Below, piece after piece: positions 23,669 through 32,527 of a stretch of 64,000 nt of DNA; position 1 is the first letter of the stretch, and every line of letters begins with the position of its first letter. Source of the stretch: Martinezella lusitana (GTDB lineage: Bacteria > Pseudomonadota > Alphaproteobacteria > Rhizobiales > Rhizobiaceae). The position numbers and the translations under genes are program-made. Below the pieces are notes generated by a model. It was not told where the DNA came from. It ran no database searches and saw only the letters and a program-made list of their open reading frames with translations. The stretch spans positions 1-64,000 of the forward strand of contig NZ_FMAF01000008.1 in assembly GCF_900094565.1 (NCBI RefSeq), in the 5' to 3' direction.

Positions 23669-24919
23669 CTATTGTCCGGGCAGCACGCGGATGGCGTAGA
23701 CGTTGATGCCGCGGGCCTTGCCGTCGACGTCGCTGTTGATGATCAGGCGGCCGGGGCTCGTCGGCGCCAGCGAGCGATCGTAGCGGACCTGAAACAGCGC
23801 ATCCGTCTTCTGGCGGCTGACCGTAAAGCGATGCCGTCCACAGCTGCCGAGCGAGCCGAAGTCGCATTCGACGGTAATCTGCGTCGGCGTGTCCGAGGTG
23901 GACTGTAACGTCAGCGCGATCGTCGACGGCTTGCCCGCCATCTGCTGCAGCACATTGATAGGCACCTGGACCGAGGCCGCGCCATCCGCGCCGCTGCTGA
24001 GAGAGGTCAGCCGCACGGCCGGCCCCTCGTTTTCCGAAATATTCTCAGCCTTCGCCTGCGCGCCGGCGGTGACCTTCGACGCGTCCGTCGGCTTCAGTAT
24101 CGCGACCCACTCTTCGGAAAAGCTGTTCTGCGGGTCGATGGTCGCCAGCCCCGGATTGGCAGGGCCGCTGCTATCCCCGTCGCCCGACGTATCTTCGTCG
24201 CTGTTGCTGCCGCTGAAATCCTGCGAATCGATATGCGCCGGCGGATTGCGGACACTCGTGTCTCTCTGCGCCGCCGACATGAACACGCCCGAAGTCTTGA
24301 TCCACCAGGCTCCGACACCAAGGAAGGCGAGCAGAATGCAGAATACCAGCAGGCGCGAGAAGAACTTGCGCGGCTTGCGGCGAACCGCAGCGCGCTCGGG
24401 CTTGAAATTCATTGTTCGCGCCGCTGCCGGTGCGGCTGCGGTCGCCGGCCTTATGGCGCTATCGGCGCCGAGATGATCGGCCGGCCCTGCGCGCATATCA
24501 CCGAAATCGCTCTCCGGTGCTGCGGGCTCGACTGTTTCGGGTTCGACCGGAGCGGAAGCGTGGACGGAAAGCGAGGGGTTGCGGGTTTCACCGCGCACGC
24601 TCATGACCGGTTCATGCTGTTGTGCCGGCTGCCCGGCCGCCGGTCGTGGCACCGCCGGGGAAACATGCGGGACATCGAGCTGCGGCGAAACCGATATTTC
24701 CTCCGCCGGGCGGACGCGCTCCTCGGCCTCGATCTGCCGGATCGTCGCTTCCAGCCGCTGACGCTGGGCGGAGACGACATTGATATCGGTAATATCCTGC
24801 TTGCGGAGGCCGGCTTCCAAAGCCTGCCGCGCCGACTGATAGATGCGAGCCCGGATTTCCGGATTGGCGCGATCGGACCGGTCCAACGCGCTTCTGATAG
24901 CCGTTTCTAATCCGCTCAC
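23669..24919 (-). CDS. Rhizobial membrane-anchored protein of unknown function
   Basis: Product of 416 residues. The first 65 residues are helical and charged and predicted cytoplasmic (ALDRSDRANPEIRARIYQSARQALEAG), then a Pro/Glu/Ala-rich linker, one membrane segment at about 193-212 (LLVFCILLAFLGVGAWW), and a periplasmic C-terminal domain of about 200 residues with a low-complexity Ser/Asp/Gly stretch (SGSNSDEDTSGDGDSSG) before a beta-rich end. No enzymatic motif is visible. It converges on ppk2. The bitopic layout suggests a link between an internal ring or coil and the envelope, but that is speculation. Confidence 0.75.
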   Translation of the reverse strand: MSGLETAIRSALDRSDRANPEIRARIYQSARQALEAGLRKQDITDINVVSAQRQRLEATIRQIEAEERVRPAEEISVSPQLDVPHVSPAVPRPAAGQPAQQHEPVMSVRGETRNPSLSVHASAPVEPETVEPAAPESDFGDMRAGPADHLGADSAIRPATAAAPAAARTMNFKPERAAVRRKPRKFFSRLLVFCILLAFLGVGAWWIKTSGVFMSAAQRDTSVRNPPAHIDSQDFSGSNSDEDTSGDGDSSGPANPGLATIDPQNSFSEEWVAILKPTDASKVTAGAQAKAENISENEGPAVRLTSLSSGADGAASVQVPINVLQQMAGKPSTIALTLQSTSDTPTQITVECDFGSLGSCGRHRFTVSRQKTDALFQVRYDRSLAPTSPGRLIINSDVDGKARGINVYAIRVLPGQ

Positions 24920-25185
24920 ATCAGGTCCTTTACTCTCACTCGCAACATACCTGCAGACTCTACCGACAAGACGGTCCCGGTCTTTATCATTCGTTAACCG
25001 GATTCGGTAACGCCCTGTCCGTCAATACGCAAGCCTCCGACCAAAGCCACAGGCACTCGGGCGGGGATAAATGTCAAAGACGACGCAATTGCGATGGCTG
25101 GAAGGCGCATCGGACTGCGCGGAACTCTCTCGACATGATCGATTTTCGAATGATAGCCTTTGTCCCTACAACGAGGTGCAAAAGG

Positions 25186-25497
25186 ATGAGTGATCAAAAG
25201 ACCCGAGAAAGCCGATCTCCATCGGAAGACAAGCTTCTTTCCTATGAGCGCGACGGACGGGATGCGTATGGTGAGAACAACAAAGCCAAGCGCAAGGCGA
25301 TTCCACGATTCAAGGCGCAATCCAATAGGCAAGGCCGACATGCCTCTAATATCGTGGTCGCACAAATGAGCGGCGATGAAACGGTCGATGAGGAAGCGGG
25401 TCTTCTCGAAGCAGATAGGAAAGCTCGACGTCCGGCCAAGAGAAAGATTCCGGATATGGCGCTGGGAGATTATCTCAAGCGGAAAAATAAAATCTAA
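25186..25497 (+). CDS. Hypothetical basic protein (103 residues)
   Basis: The ATG at 25186 has a short ribosome site (AAAAGG). The protein is very hydrophilic, rich in Lys/Arg (NKAKRKAIPRFKAQSNRQGRHA) and ends LGDYLKRKNKI, probably disordered. Base composition is lower in GC than the flanks, which suggests either recent acquisition or weak selection. No domain recognised. Opposite-strand frames over this stretch have less plausible composition. Confidence 0.5.
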   Translation: MSDQKTRESRSPSEDKLLSYERDGRDAYGENNKAKRKAIPRFKAQSNRQGRHASNIVVAQMSGDETVDEEAGLLEADRKARRPAKRKIPDMALGDYLKRKNKI

Positions 25498-25604
25498 AGA
25501 CTCTCCCCAAATCTGCGAGGAATTTAACCGGGTTTGGCCATAAGGCCGCCGATTGCACCTCCATGCGAGCACCATCTTCCCCTTCAAAAAGACATCTGTT
25601 ATTC

Positions 25605-25630
25605 CTTTGACGTTTTCGTAAACGTCAAAG
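25605..25630. promoter_or_regulatory. 26-bp palindromic operator before nitronate monooxygenase
   Basis: Perfect 11-bp arms CTTTGACGTTT/AAACGTCAAAG around TCGT. The arm core TTGACGT..ACGTCAA also occurs upstream of fadD (38108). It ends just before the ribosome site, so a bound repressor would block elongation or initiation. Confidence 0.65.
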
Positions 25631-25645
25631 AAAGGGATGATGTAC

Positions 25646-26605
25646 ATGGCCCTCCCCTCAATCCTGACCGAGCGCCTGCGGCTGCCGGTCGTGGCCTCGC
25701 CGCTGTTCATCATCTCGCATCCGGCGCTGACGCTGGCGCAATGCAAGGCCGGCGTGGTCGGATCCTTCCCGGCCCTGAACGCGCGCCCGGAAAGCCAGCT
25801 CGATGAATGGCTGGCGATGATCACCGAGGATCTTGCCGCACATAATGCCGCAAACCCCGAACGGCCGGCAGCTCCATTTGCGGTCAATCAGATCGTCCAT
25901 ACGTCAAACAAGCGGCTGGAACACGATCTGATGCTTTGCATGAAATACAAGGTGCCGATCGTCATCTCCTCGCTCGGCGCCGTGCCTGAGGTGAATGCGG
26001 CAGTGCACTCCTATGGCGGCATCGTGCTGCATGATATCATCAACAACCGCCACGCCAACTCGGCTATCCGCAAGGGCGCGGACGGGCTGATCGCGGTCGC
26101 CGCGGGTGCCGGCGGCCATGCCGGCCAACTCTCGCCCTTTGCGCTCGTCCAGGAAATCCGCGAATGGTTCGACGGGCCGCTGCTGCTCGCCGGCGCCATC
26201 GCCACCGGCGGCGCCATTCTTGCAGCCCAGGCCGCTGGCGCCGATATGGCCTATATCGGCTCGCCCTTCATCGCGACGGAGGAAGCCCGCGCTGCCAACG
26301 CCTACAAGCAGGCGATCGTCGACGGCGCCGCCGCCGATATCGTCTATTCCAACTATTTCACCGGCGTGCACGGCAACTACCTGAAACCTTCCATCCTTGC
26401 CGCCGGGATGGATCCAGACAAGCTGCCCGAAGCCGACCCTTCGAAGATGGATTTCGAGGCGGCCACGACCGGCGTCAAGGCCTGGAAGGACATCTGGGGC
26501 TCCGGCCAGGGCATCGGCGCTGTCAAGGCCATCGAGCCCGTTGCGGCGCTGGTGGACCGGCTGGAGACGGAATATCATCAGGCGCGTGCACGGCTGGCGC
26601 TTTGA
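25646..26605 (+). CDS. Nitronate monooxygenase (2-nitropropane dioxygenase family)
   Basis: Product of 319 residues, FMN-binding TIM barrel. FMN-phosphate motifs (AGAGGHAGQ, AGAIATGGAILAAQAAGADMAYIGSPF) and the His of GGHAG are present. It oxidises alkyl nitronates such as propionate-3-nitronate; some members act on other enone-type substrates. The start at 25646 is preferred over 25637 because AAAGAAAGGG needs about 9 bp spacing. A palindromic operator lies just upstream, which suggests a dedicated regulator, possibly in fatty-acid or branched-chain metabolism. Confidence 0.88.
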   Translation: MALPSILTERLRLPVVASPLFIISHPALTLAQCKAGVVGSFPALNARPESQLDEWLAMITEDLAAHNAANPERPAAPFAVNQIVHTSNKRLEHDLMLCMKYKVPIVISSLGAVPEVNAAVHSYGGIVLHDIINNRHANSAIRKGADGLIAVAAGAGGHAGQLSPFALVQEIREWFDGPLLLAGAIATGGAILAAQAAGADMAYIGSPFIATEEARAANAYKQAIVDGAAADIVYSNYFTGVHGNYLKPSILAAGMDPDKLPEADPSKMDFEAATTGVKAWKDIWGSGQGIGAVKAIEPVAALVDRLETEYHQARARLAL

Positions 26606-26619
26606 ACGAGCAAGGAGCG

Positions 26620-26641
26620 GCCTGTTTTTTCACAGGCTTTT
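26620..26641 (+). terminator. Terminator after nitronate monooxygenase
   Basis: Stem GCCTGT/ACAGGC, six-base loop, then TTTT; a second T-rich hairpin (CGC..GCG) follows. Confidence 0.7.
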
Positions 26642-26740
26642 CGCTTTTTTGCGAAATGGCGATTTGGACGCTTGAAATCTGGCCGTATAGACTGTATCAG
26701 CGCCATGCAAATCGCGGGGCCGAACCAAAGCCCCTTGAAT

Positions 26741-26816
26741 GCCGCTTTAGCTCAGGTGGTAGAGCACATCATTCGTAATGATGGGGTCGCAGGTTCGAGT
26801 CCTGCAAGCGGCACCA
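26741..26816 (+). tRNA. tRNA-Thr (anticodon CGT)
   Basis: Acceptor GCCGCTT/AAGCGGC, D-stem GCTC/GAGC, anticodon arm CATCA-TTCGTAA-TGATG, T-arm GCAGGTTCGAGTCCTGC, and encoded CCA. Confidence 0.95.
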
Positions 26817-27004
26817 TTTTTCCAGGCACTACTCTTTCCACACATTGCTACAGCCGTTCTCAGGTGTCTGTTTCCCCTATTTCGTGGCCGCGATATCGCG
26901 ATTCGAAGCGGCCAATTTAGGGACCGAAGATAGTCAAGAACAAGATGGGCTGCACTCGACTTATCGAACGTGCAAGCTAATGATGGCTGCCATCGGAGGC
27001 CTCT

Positions 27005-27487
27005 ATGAATCTCATGAACGCAATCGCCGCCGCCGCTTATCTGGCAGCCACCGGCATGGCATTAGCAGCTCCCGCGGAGAAGCCAATGCATATGCTCTGC
27101 AGGGGCGACGGTATTGATAACGTATATGTTCACCTAAATTCCAAAAAGCAGTTCGGCCACGTCCTTAGTTGCGTCAGCGGCCCATTCATCGCCGACATGA
27201 TGCCGTGCGCGCCCAATGGCGGATACGGTTTGTCATCTCCCACCGGATCAGCGGCTCTCGTCGGCGTCGTCATGCGCTCGCAGGACTATCAACGCCACCT
27301 TGGCGGTGTCACCGGATTCACCCGGCAAGGAGACGACGTGACCTTCACGGGAGGTTTTATGGGCTCGAACGGCCTGCAAACATCTTGGACTTTGAAGCTC
27401 GATCCGGAAGGCAATGCGGTCGTTCGTGATAAGGAAGGCTCGATACCTTATAAGTGCAAGCCTTACACACCCGGTGCTTCCAAGTAA
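27005..27487 (+). CDS. Secreted hypothetical protein
   Basis: Product of 160 residues with a signal peptide (NAIAAAAYLAATGMALAAPAE). The mature part has four or five Cys residues (MLCRGDG, LSCVSG, MMPCAP, YKCKPY) that may form disulfides, and an alternating beta-like pattern (VTGFTRQGDDVTFTGGFMGSNGLQTSWTLKLD). A GGAGG ribosome site precedes the ATG by 6 bp. It follows tRNA-Thr. Family unknown. Confidence 0.65.
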   Translation: MNLMNAIAAAAYLAATGMALAAPAEKPMHMLCRGDGIDNVYVHLNSKKQFGHVLSCVSGPFIADMMPCAPNGGYGLSSPTGSAALVGVVMRSQDYQRHLGGVTGFTRQGDDVTFTGGFMGSNGLQTSWTLKLDPEGNAVVRDKEGSIPYKCKPYTPGASK

Positions 27488-27547
27488 GCCTCTTCGGAAT
27501 CATCGCCTGCGGCTACAATCGGTTCCGCAAACCGAGATCAGACGCAC

Positions 27548-28153
27548 TCAGAGCCGTTTCAGCGAAAACGAAAAGTGCCCCTGGGATTCCACGGTCAGGT
27601 ATTCGAATTGCCAATGGAAATCCTTGCAGAACTTGGTGCAGGCTTCGACCACGCCATAGGGGATAGCGTCGACGACGTTGCCGGTGCAAAAGTCGTGACC
27701 GGCGATGCGCCCATCCTGCTTCACCTTGAAGTGGCTGATCGACAGCTCTTCCCATGTCGTCTCGAAACTATGATTGGTATCGATATAGACCCAGTCGAAG
27801 AAGCTGTTCGGAAACTCCGCCAGCCTTACCGTCGAATAGCCTTGCACGATATGCAGGCGGCCGTTTTCCAGCGCCCCTCTGAATGTCGTCCTGATCTGCT
27901 CCAGACCGTCCTGGTAGCGGGGCGTATCCCATGCATCGATGAGGTAGAGCTCCCGTGGCGCGTTCTTTTCAAGAATTTCCCCGGTGAAGTCGCCGAAGGC
28001 CGCGCCGATCTCCGCGCAGATGCCTCCGTGCGGCAACCGGTGAAGAAGCTCGCCACGATCGGGCAGCAGCCGGGCATTTTCCGTATGGTGCAGGCTGAGT
28101 TGCGTATGCGGCATGCCGCCCTTGTAGTGAAATCTTGAATCGCGCGTGTTCAT
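27548..28153 (-). CDS. Class I SAM-dependent methyltransferase
   Basis: Product of 201 residues from the ATG at 28153; the frame remains open to 28375 and upstream starts cannot be excluded. Motif I GGICAEIGAAFGDFTGEIL, the acidic end of strand 2 (YLIDAWD) and VYIDTNHSFETTWEEL match the class of small-molecule or sugar methyltransferases (Methyltransf_24 type). Substrate unknown; the neighbouring divergent glycosyltransferase suggests a surface-polysaccharide link. Confidence 0.75.
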   Translation of the reverse strand: MNTRDSRFHYKGGMPHTQLSLHHTENARLLPDRGELLHRLPHGGICAEIGAAFGDFTGEILEKNAPRELYLIDAWDTPRYQDGLEQIRTTFRGALENGRLHIVQGYSTVRLAEFPNSFFDWVYIDTNHSFETTWEELSISHFKVKQDGRIAGHDFCTGNVVDAIPYGVVEACTKFCKDFHWQFEYLTVESQGHFSFSLKRL

Positions 28154-28463
28154 GCTGGCGGATACCTTCGACGTTGACTTCGGCCAAGACCGCAGAGACG
28201 GCCCGCTTTGAAAACCATGGATGCGAAAATTCTTGGCATTCATGGCTTGCGTCAGGCATTCGGGGCCGCCATCCGCTTCGGCCATGATCGGCGCGCCGGT
28301 CATCTCGCGGGCTTTCGCAGGACCTCGGCGGCGATCCTTCGTTTGCGGATCATGGCACGGGAAATCGCTTTGCAAGCGATGCGTTGAATCCGCGTAATAA
28401 ATACAACCAAAGATTCAGATTTTGATGTTTCTGTGCGTTCTGGATGACATTGGGGGATGCACC

Positions 28464-29342
28464 ATGAAGATTGCTGTGGGGGTTGCGACATGCGGTCGCA
28501 AAGCGATTTTGGCATGCATGATCGACAGGCTTGCCGCGCAGACGCGCAGGCCGGATCACCTTTTCCTCTGCCCGGCCACAGACGAAGATATCGACATGGA
28601 ACGATTGCAATCGGCGCCGTTTCCCGTGAGCATCGTCTCATCTCAACGGGGAAGCTGCCCGCAGCGCAACGCGATCATCGATGCCGCCGCCGGCATGGAT
28701 GCACTTATCTTCTTTGACGACGATTTCTTTCCCGCGGCAAACTATCTTGCCGAAACGGAAGCGCTGTTCGAGGCCGACAAGGAGATTGTCGTGGCGACCG
28801 GAGAGGTCATCCGCGACGGCATCCTCGGACCGGGCCTGACGGCGGAAGAAGCGGACCGGGCCATCGAGGAGGACGCGACCCCTGATCCTGTTCCATCGAT
28901 CGAAGCCGCTCACAATGCCTATGGCTGCAATATGATCTTCCGCTTGCAGCCCATCCTGACCAATCGTGTCTATTTCGATGAAGCCTTGCCGCTTTATGCC
29001 TGGCAGGAGGACGTCGATCTGTGCCGGAGGCTGCGTCCATACGGCAAGATCGTCAGGTTCAATCGGCTGCGCGGCGTCCATCTCGGGGTCAAAATGGGGC
29101 GCACATCGGGCATGCGTCTCGGATATTCCCAGGTCGCCAATCCGCTTTACCTTGTGAAAAAGCGCTCCGTGTCGTTGCAATGGGCGCTCAAGCTGATGGG
29201 CGGCAACGTTGCCTCGAATATCGTCGGCGCAGTCAATCCACCAGCCTATATCGACCGGCGCGGCCGCCTGCAGGGCAATATCATTGCATTCGGGCATCTG
29301 CTTAGCGGATCGCTCGATCCAAAAAATATCAACCGCATGTGA
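28464..29342 (+). CDS. Glycosyltransferase family 2 protein
   Basis: Product of 292 residues. GT-A fold: N-terminal VGVATCGRKAILACMIDRLAAQT, acceptor/sugar-nucleotide motif DALIFFDDDFF (DDD in place of DXD), and the ED-like WQEDVDLCRRL motif. The start at 28464 has a GGGGGA site. No membrane segments, so it is a soluble cytoplasmic or membrane-associated transferase, probably for exopolysaccharide or LPS decoration. It is divergent from a methyltransferase. Confidence 0.85.
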   Translation: MKIAVGVATCGRKAILACMIDRLAAQTRRPDHLFLCPATDEDIDMERLQSAPFPVSIVSSQRGSCPQRNAIIDAAAGMDALIFFDDDFFPAANYLAETEALFEADKEIVVATGEVIRDGILGPGLTAEEADRAIEEDATPDPVPSIEAAHNAYGCNMIFRLQPILTNRVYFDEALPLYAWQEDVDLCRRLRPYGKIVRFNRLRGVHLGVKMGRTSGMRLGYSQVANPLYLVKKRSVSLQWALKLMGGNVASNIVGAVNPPAYIDRRGRLQGNIIAFGHLLSGSLDPKNINRM

Positions 29343-29474
29343 GGCTTTCGGGCTGAGCCGAACAGTCAAGCGTTCGAGCGTCGTCTTTTTGTGATAATGG
29401 TCGAAACCGGTCGCGGAATCGGCGGCATCCGGTATTTTTCACCGGCATCATCCAATTGTTTCAAGGACATCATC

Positions 29475-29774
29475 ATGATCCACGTTCTCGCCATCCTCAC
29501 CGCCCTGCCCGGCAAGCGGGCCGAAGTGCTCCAAGCCTTCCAGGCGAACGTTCCGGCTGTCCACGCCGAAAATGGCTGCATCGAATACACGGCTGTCGTC
29601 GATGTCGACGGCGCCGATCCGGCATTCGGGCCTGATACATTCGTCGTCGTCGAGAAATGGGCGAGCATGGACGCATTGAAGGCTCACGCCGCCGCAGCGC
29701 ATATGGCTGCCTATGGCGAGAAGGTGAAGCATCTTATGGCTGCCCGTGCCGTTCATGTTCTGAATCCGGCATGA
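29475..29774 (+). CDS. Antibiotic biosynthesis monooxygenase (ABM) domain protein
   Basis: Product of 99 residues, a ferredoxin-like ABM domain like YgiN/LsrG. The HVLAILTALPGKRAEVLQAFQANVPAVHAENGCIEYTAVVD core and the FVVVEKWASMDALKAHAAAAHM helix are characteristic. These proteins act as cofactor-less oxygenases or isomerases on quinones and signalling compounds. An AAGGA site fixes the start at 29475. Confidence 0.85.
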   Translation: MIHVLAILTALPGKRAEVLQAFQANVPAVHAENGCIEYTAVVDVDGADPAFGPDTFVVVEKWASMDALKAHAAAAHMAAYGEKVKHLMAARAVHVLNPA

Positions 29775-29808
29775 GCTTATGACGCCGGACAGCAGGTAAT
29801 CCGTTGGG

Positions 29809-29834
29809 AAAACGGCGCCGGAAGGTGCCGTTTT
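29809..29834. terminator. Bidirectional terminator (ABM gene / His-rich gene A)
   Basis: Stem AAAACGGCGCC/GGTGCCGTTTT (one G-T) with a GGAA loop and T tract on both strands. Near-identical to the terminator at 30474. Confidence 0.85.
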
Positions 29835-29852
29835 GCATATCAGCCGGCATGT

Positions 29853-30218
29853 TCAGTTATGCGAGAAATGCGGCTGGTTGCGCCATCTATGCCAGCCACC
29901 GCCGCCATGCCATCCGTGATGGTATCCTCGGTCACCATACCAACCAGAATGGTATCCCCGACCACCATACCAGCCATGACTATAGCCAGGCCAGCCGAAC
30001 AAGCCAAAGGAGTAATAGGGCTGGTAATAATCATTATAATAATAGGGGCGGTAATAGGAATAAGGCCGATAGTAATAGGGTCGATAGTGGTGGTGGTAGT
30101 GACGATAGATGATCACCGTATGATGATGATGCCAGCGGTGATGTTGGCGTGCATCGACATGGGTTGCGGGTAGAATGACTACGCCGAGCGCGATGAGCGC
30201 TGTTGCCAGAATTTTCAT
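29853..30218 (-). CDS. Secreted His/Tyr/Gly-rich protein A
   Basis: Product of 121 residues with a signal peptide (MKILATALIALGVVILPATHVDA). The mature protein is almost entirely low-complexity: His runs (HHRWHHHH), Tyr/Pro repeats (YRPYYYRPYSYY), then GYHSGWYGDRGYHHGW-like repeats, and ends QPHFSHN. The start is set by AAGGAGG. A second copy (30519-30749) shares the signal peptide start and the C-terminal NQPHFSH. Metal binding or envelope association is plausible from composition, not shown. Confidence 0.7.
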   Translation of the reverse strand: MKILATALIALGVVILPATHVDARQHHRWHHHHTVIIYRHYHHHYRPYYYRPYSYYRPYYYNDYYQPYYSFGLFGWPGYSHGWYGGRGYHSGWYGDRGYHHGWHGGGGWHRWRNQPHFSHN

Positions 30219-30473
30219 TTCCAGCCTCCTTGGAAGCCGGACGCTGACGCGGCTCGAATCATCCGCGCTTGTCCAGACCAGCAAATAAAACGCGGTTGCG
30301 CTCCGATTGTTCCAAAACGCCCGGAGATGGCGGGTATTTTCGAGAGGTTCCGGCCTCACCGTGCCCGGCAAGGGGCCGGACACGTTCGTCGTCAAGAAAG
30401 TGGGCAAAAACATGGGCCTGCGCCGGTCACGCTCTGGAACCTGCCAAGGTCGGACATCGGTAGCCTCAATAAG

Positions 30474-30497
30474 AAACGGCGCCGGAAGGCGCCGTTT
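30474..30497 (-). terminator. Terminator of His-rich gene B
   Basis: Perfect stem AAACGGCGCC/GGCGCCGTTT with a GGAA loop; duplicates the terminator at 29809, so gene and terminator were copied together. Confidence 0.85.
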
Positions 30498-30518
30498 ATA
30501 CATGTCAGTTGCTTATCG

Positions 30519-30749
30519 TCAGTCGTGCGAGAAATGCGGCTGGTTGTGGTGCCGCCTATCCCAGCGATGATGATGGTATGGCCGGTCGTTACGCCAGCCG
30601 TGGTGGCGATTCCAACCATGGTCAGGCTGGTGATGTTGAACGACCATAGGGCGATGATGATGCCAGCGATGATAATCTTGAGCCTCAGCATAAGTTGCGG
30701 GCAAAGCGACAATGCCCAGCGCGACGAGCGCTGTTGCCAGAATTTTCAT
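30519..30749 (-). CDS. Secreted His-rich protein B (paralogue of A)
   Basis: Product of 76 residues: signal peptide MKILATALVALGIVALPATYAEA, then a His/Arg/Asp/Trp-rich body (HRWHHHRPMVVQHH, RPYHHHRWDRRHHNQPHFSHD). The two ends match protein A, while the Tyr/Pro centre of A is absent, so one copy expanded or contracted internally. AAGGAG precedes the ATG. It is separately transcribed, with its own terminator. Confidence 0.7.
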   Translation of the reverse strand: MKILATALVALGIVALPATYAEAQDYHRWHHHRPMVVQHHQPDHGWNRHHGWRNDRPYHHHRWDRRHHNQPHFSHD

Positions 30750-30853
30750 TTTTATTCTCCTTGGGTGCCGAACGAGATCGGGGGGGCTTATAGTATCCGT
30801 ACGTCCGGACTAACGTAACCTACCCAAACGCAAAGGTGGTACAATGGTTCCAC

Positions 30854-32080
30854 CTATCCCCGGAATGCCGGATATTTTCCGGGTGCTTCCACGTCAGCCA
30901 CCAGTTCGCGAACAGCCTGGTGGATCAGGCGGCATGCCTCGATCGACGCTTTGCGGCCATTGTGGGCGAGATGATAAGACAATGGCAGGATCTGCTCGGG
31001 GTCGACGATCCTGACCTTGTCGGTGATCGGAAGCGCGCTGACGCGGCCAAGGAACGAGACGTAACCGTGATTAGCCACGAGATCGACGATGACAGGCAGG
31101 GAATCGGCCGAGGTGATGTCGCGGCCGCGGAAGCGGCGCCGGTCGCGGCTATCGTAGCCGAAGGCCGTCGCGGCATTGCCGATGCCGGTACGCGAACTCG
31201 GCACGCAGAGCGGGTGATTTTCCACCAGCGCGGCCACCGTCTGCTCCTTGCTGTCAAGCGGCGCGATCGCCACCATGTCGGTCGCGACAAGTTCCATGTG
31301 CTCGAAAGCATCGAGGCCGAAGACGGAATCGACGATGGCGACATCGATGCGGCCGAACCGCAGCGCCTCGCGCAGGTCGTCCGCGGTCATCAGCATCAGC
31401 GACAGCATGTTGCGGTTGCCGCCGATATTCCAGCGCGACACGAGGCTTGCAAGCGAGCGAGCGACCCAGCTTTCAGAGCCTGTCGGGATGATCGACCCGA
31501 TGCGAACGGCACGCGCGGTCCGCTGAAACCGCTCATCCGCCGCGGCCTTCATCTCGTCCCAGGCCTGGGCGATGCCGGCGAGGATGGCATGGACTTCCTG
31601 GCCGGCATCGGTCAGCACCGAGCCCTGCGCCTGCCGCTCGAACAGGCGGCAACCGAACAGTTCCTCCAGATTGGCGATCTGCAGCGAGAGCTGCGGCTGT
31701 CCCAGCCGCAGGCGTCGCGCGGCGCGGTTGATGCTGCCCTGATCGGCGACTTCGAGGAAGCGCTCGATGGTGGCGATCTTCAGCGGCAGGCGCGCCGCCC
31801 ATTGCGCATAATCATCAGGCGCGGGCGGCTCCTTCACCCGGGCGGAAAGCTGGCGGATACCGGCAAGGATAGGCTGGAGCCCCTTCTGGACCTTCGAGCT
31901 GGCAAGCAGGGTTGCGAGCTCACCGGATGCCCGCTCGACGAGCTTCATGGCAAGCTCCGTTTCCAGACGGCGGAGCGCACTGGAAACGGTCGAGGGAGAA
32001 AAAGAGAGCTGACGGGCGGTCTCCCTGACGGAGCCGACCGAGAACACCATGTCGGCTATGAACAATGCGCCGAGATACAA
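30854..32080 (-). CDS. LysR-type regulator with two winged helices
   Basis: With the TTG start at 32080 (GGAAGAAGG just upstream) the protein has 408 residues; a GTG at 32185 would add 35. Residues about 1-60 are a first LysR-like HTH (SVRETARQLSFSPSTVSSALRRLE), residues about 102-161 a second and more canonical one (GSINRAARRLRLGQPQLSLQIANLEELFGCRLFER), and about 190-400 a periplasmic-binding-like effector domain. Usual LysR proteins have 300-330 residues and one HTH. It is divergent from the osmoprotectant transporter, its likely target. Confidence 0.8.
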   Translation of the reverse strand: MYLGALFIADMVFSVGSVRETARQLSFSPSTVSSALRRLETELAMKLVERASGELATLLASSKVQKGLQPILAGIRQLSARVKEPPAPDDYAQWAARLPLKIATIERFLEVADQGSINRAARRLRLGQPQLSLQIANLEELFGCRLFERQAQGSVLTDAGQEVHAILAGIAQAWDEMKAAADERFQRTARAVRIGSIIPTGSESWVARSLASLVSRWNIGGNRNMLSLMLMTADDLREALRFGRIDVAIVDSVFGLDAFEHMELVATDMVAIAPLDSKEQTVAALVENHPLCVPSSRTGIGNAATAFGYDSRDRRRFRGRDITSADSLPVIVDLVANHGYVSFLGRVSALPITDKVRIVDPEQILPLSYHLAHNGRKASIEACRLIHQAVRELVADVEAPGKYPAFRG

Positions 32081-32527
32081 ACCCTTCTTCCTTCCACGCC
32101 AAGCGAGCGCCCTGCTGCGGCCGCGAGACCGGCTTTGATAGCCCGACGATATGATGTGTTCTTGAAAAAAGATATCCCTAAGCACAGGGGCGGCCGCTAT
32201 CGTTTCTTCGTCGCCTAACCGATCCAGCCACAGAAATGAGATCGGAACAGCGTCAAACGGGTAAGGGGAACAAAAACAAACGCACTTGCCCCCGAAAAAA
32301 GAAATCCAATTTCGCGCGAATGTCGAGTACGCTCGTCATAATCGCGCGACTGCAGCGGGAAACCGAAGCGACATCGTTTTTTTCTCGATGAGCGGTATTT
32401 GCCCGAAGCAGCCAGAAATTCGCTTGTGGGTTGTCGGCTCACACGAACGCTTGTGTGTCCGGACAGTGGCCTTGAGGCGGCGCGGGCCTGCAAAACAAAG
32501 GTTTAACGGGGTACAAAGGGAAACATC
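32081..32527. promoter_or_regulatory. Divergent control region, LysR-type gene / osmoprotectant transporter
   Basis: About 450 bp without a gene. Two copies of the palindrome TCGCGCGA (32312-32319 and 32342-32349) lie 30 bp apart centre to centre, about three helical turns, which makes them candidate sites for a dimeric or double-HTH regulator. No clear promoter elements were identified. Confidence 0.45.

Noticed and set aside
25605..25630. Palindrome considered as an intrinsic terminator
   Set aside because: No T tract follows and the gene's ribosome site directly abuts it; a repressor site is a better reading.
24994..25887. Minus-strand 297-codon frame over the 25186 gene and the monooxygenase start
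   Set aside because: It runs through the palindromic operator and into a well-defined gene; composition is irregular. The plus-strand 103-residue protein is more plausible.
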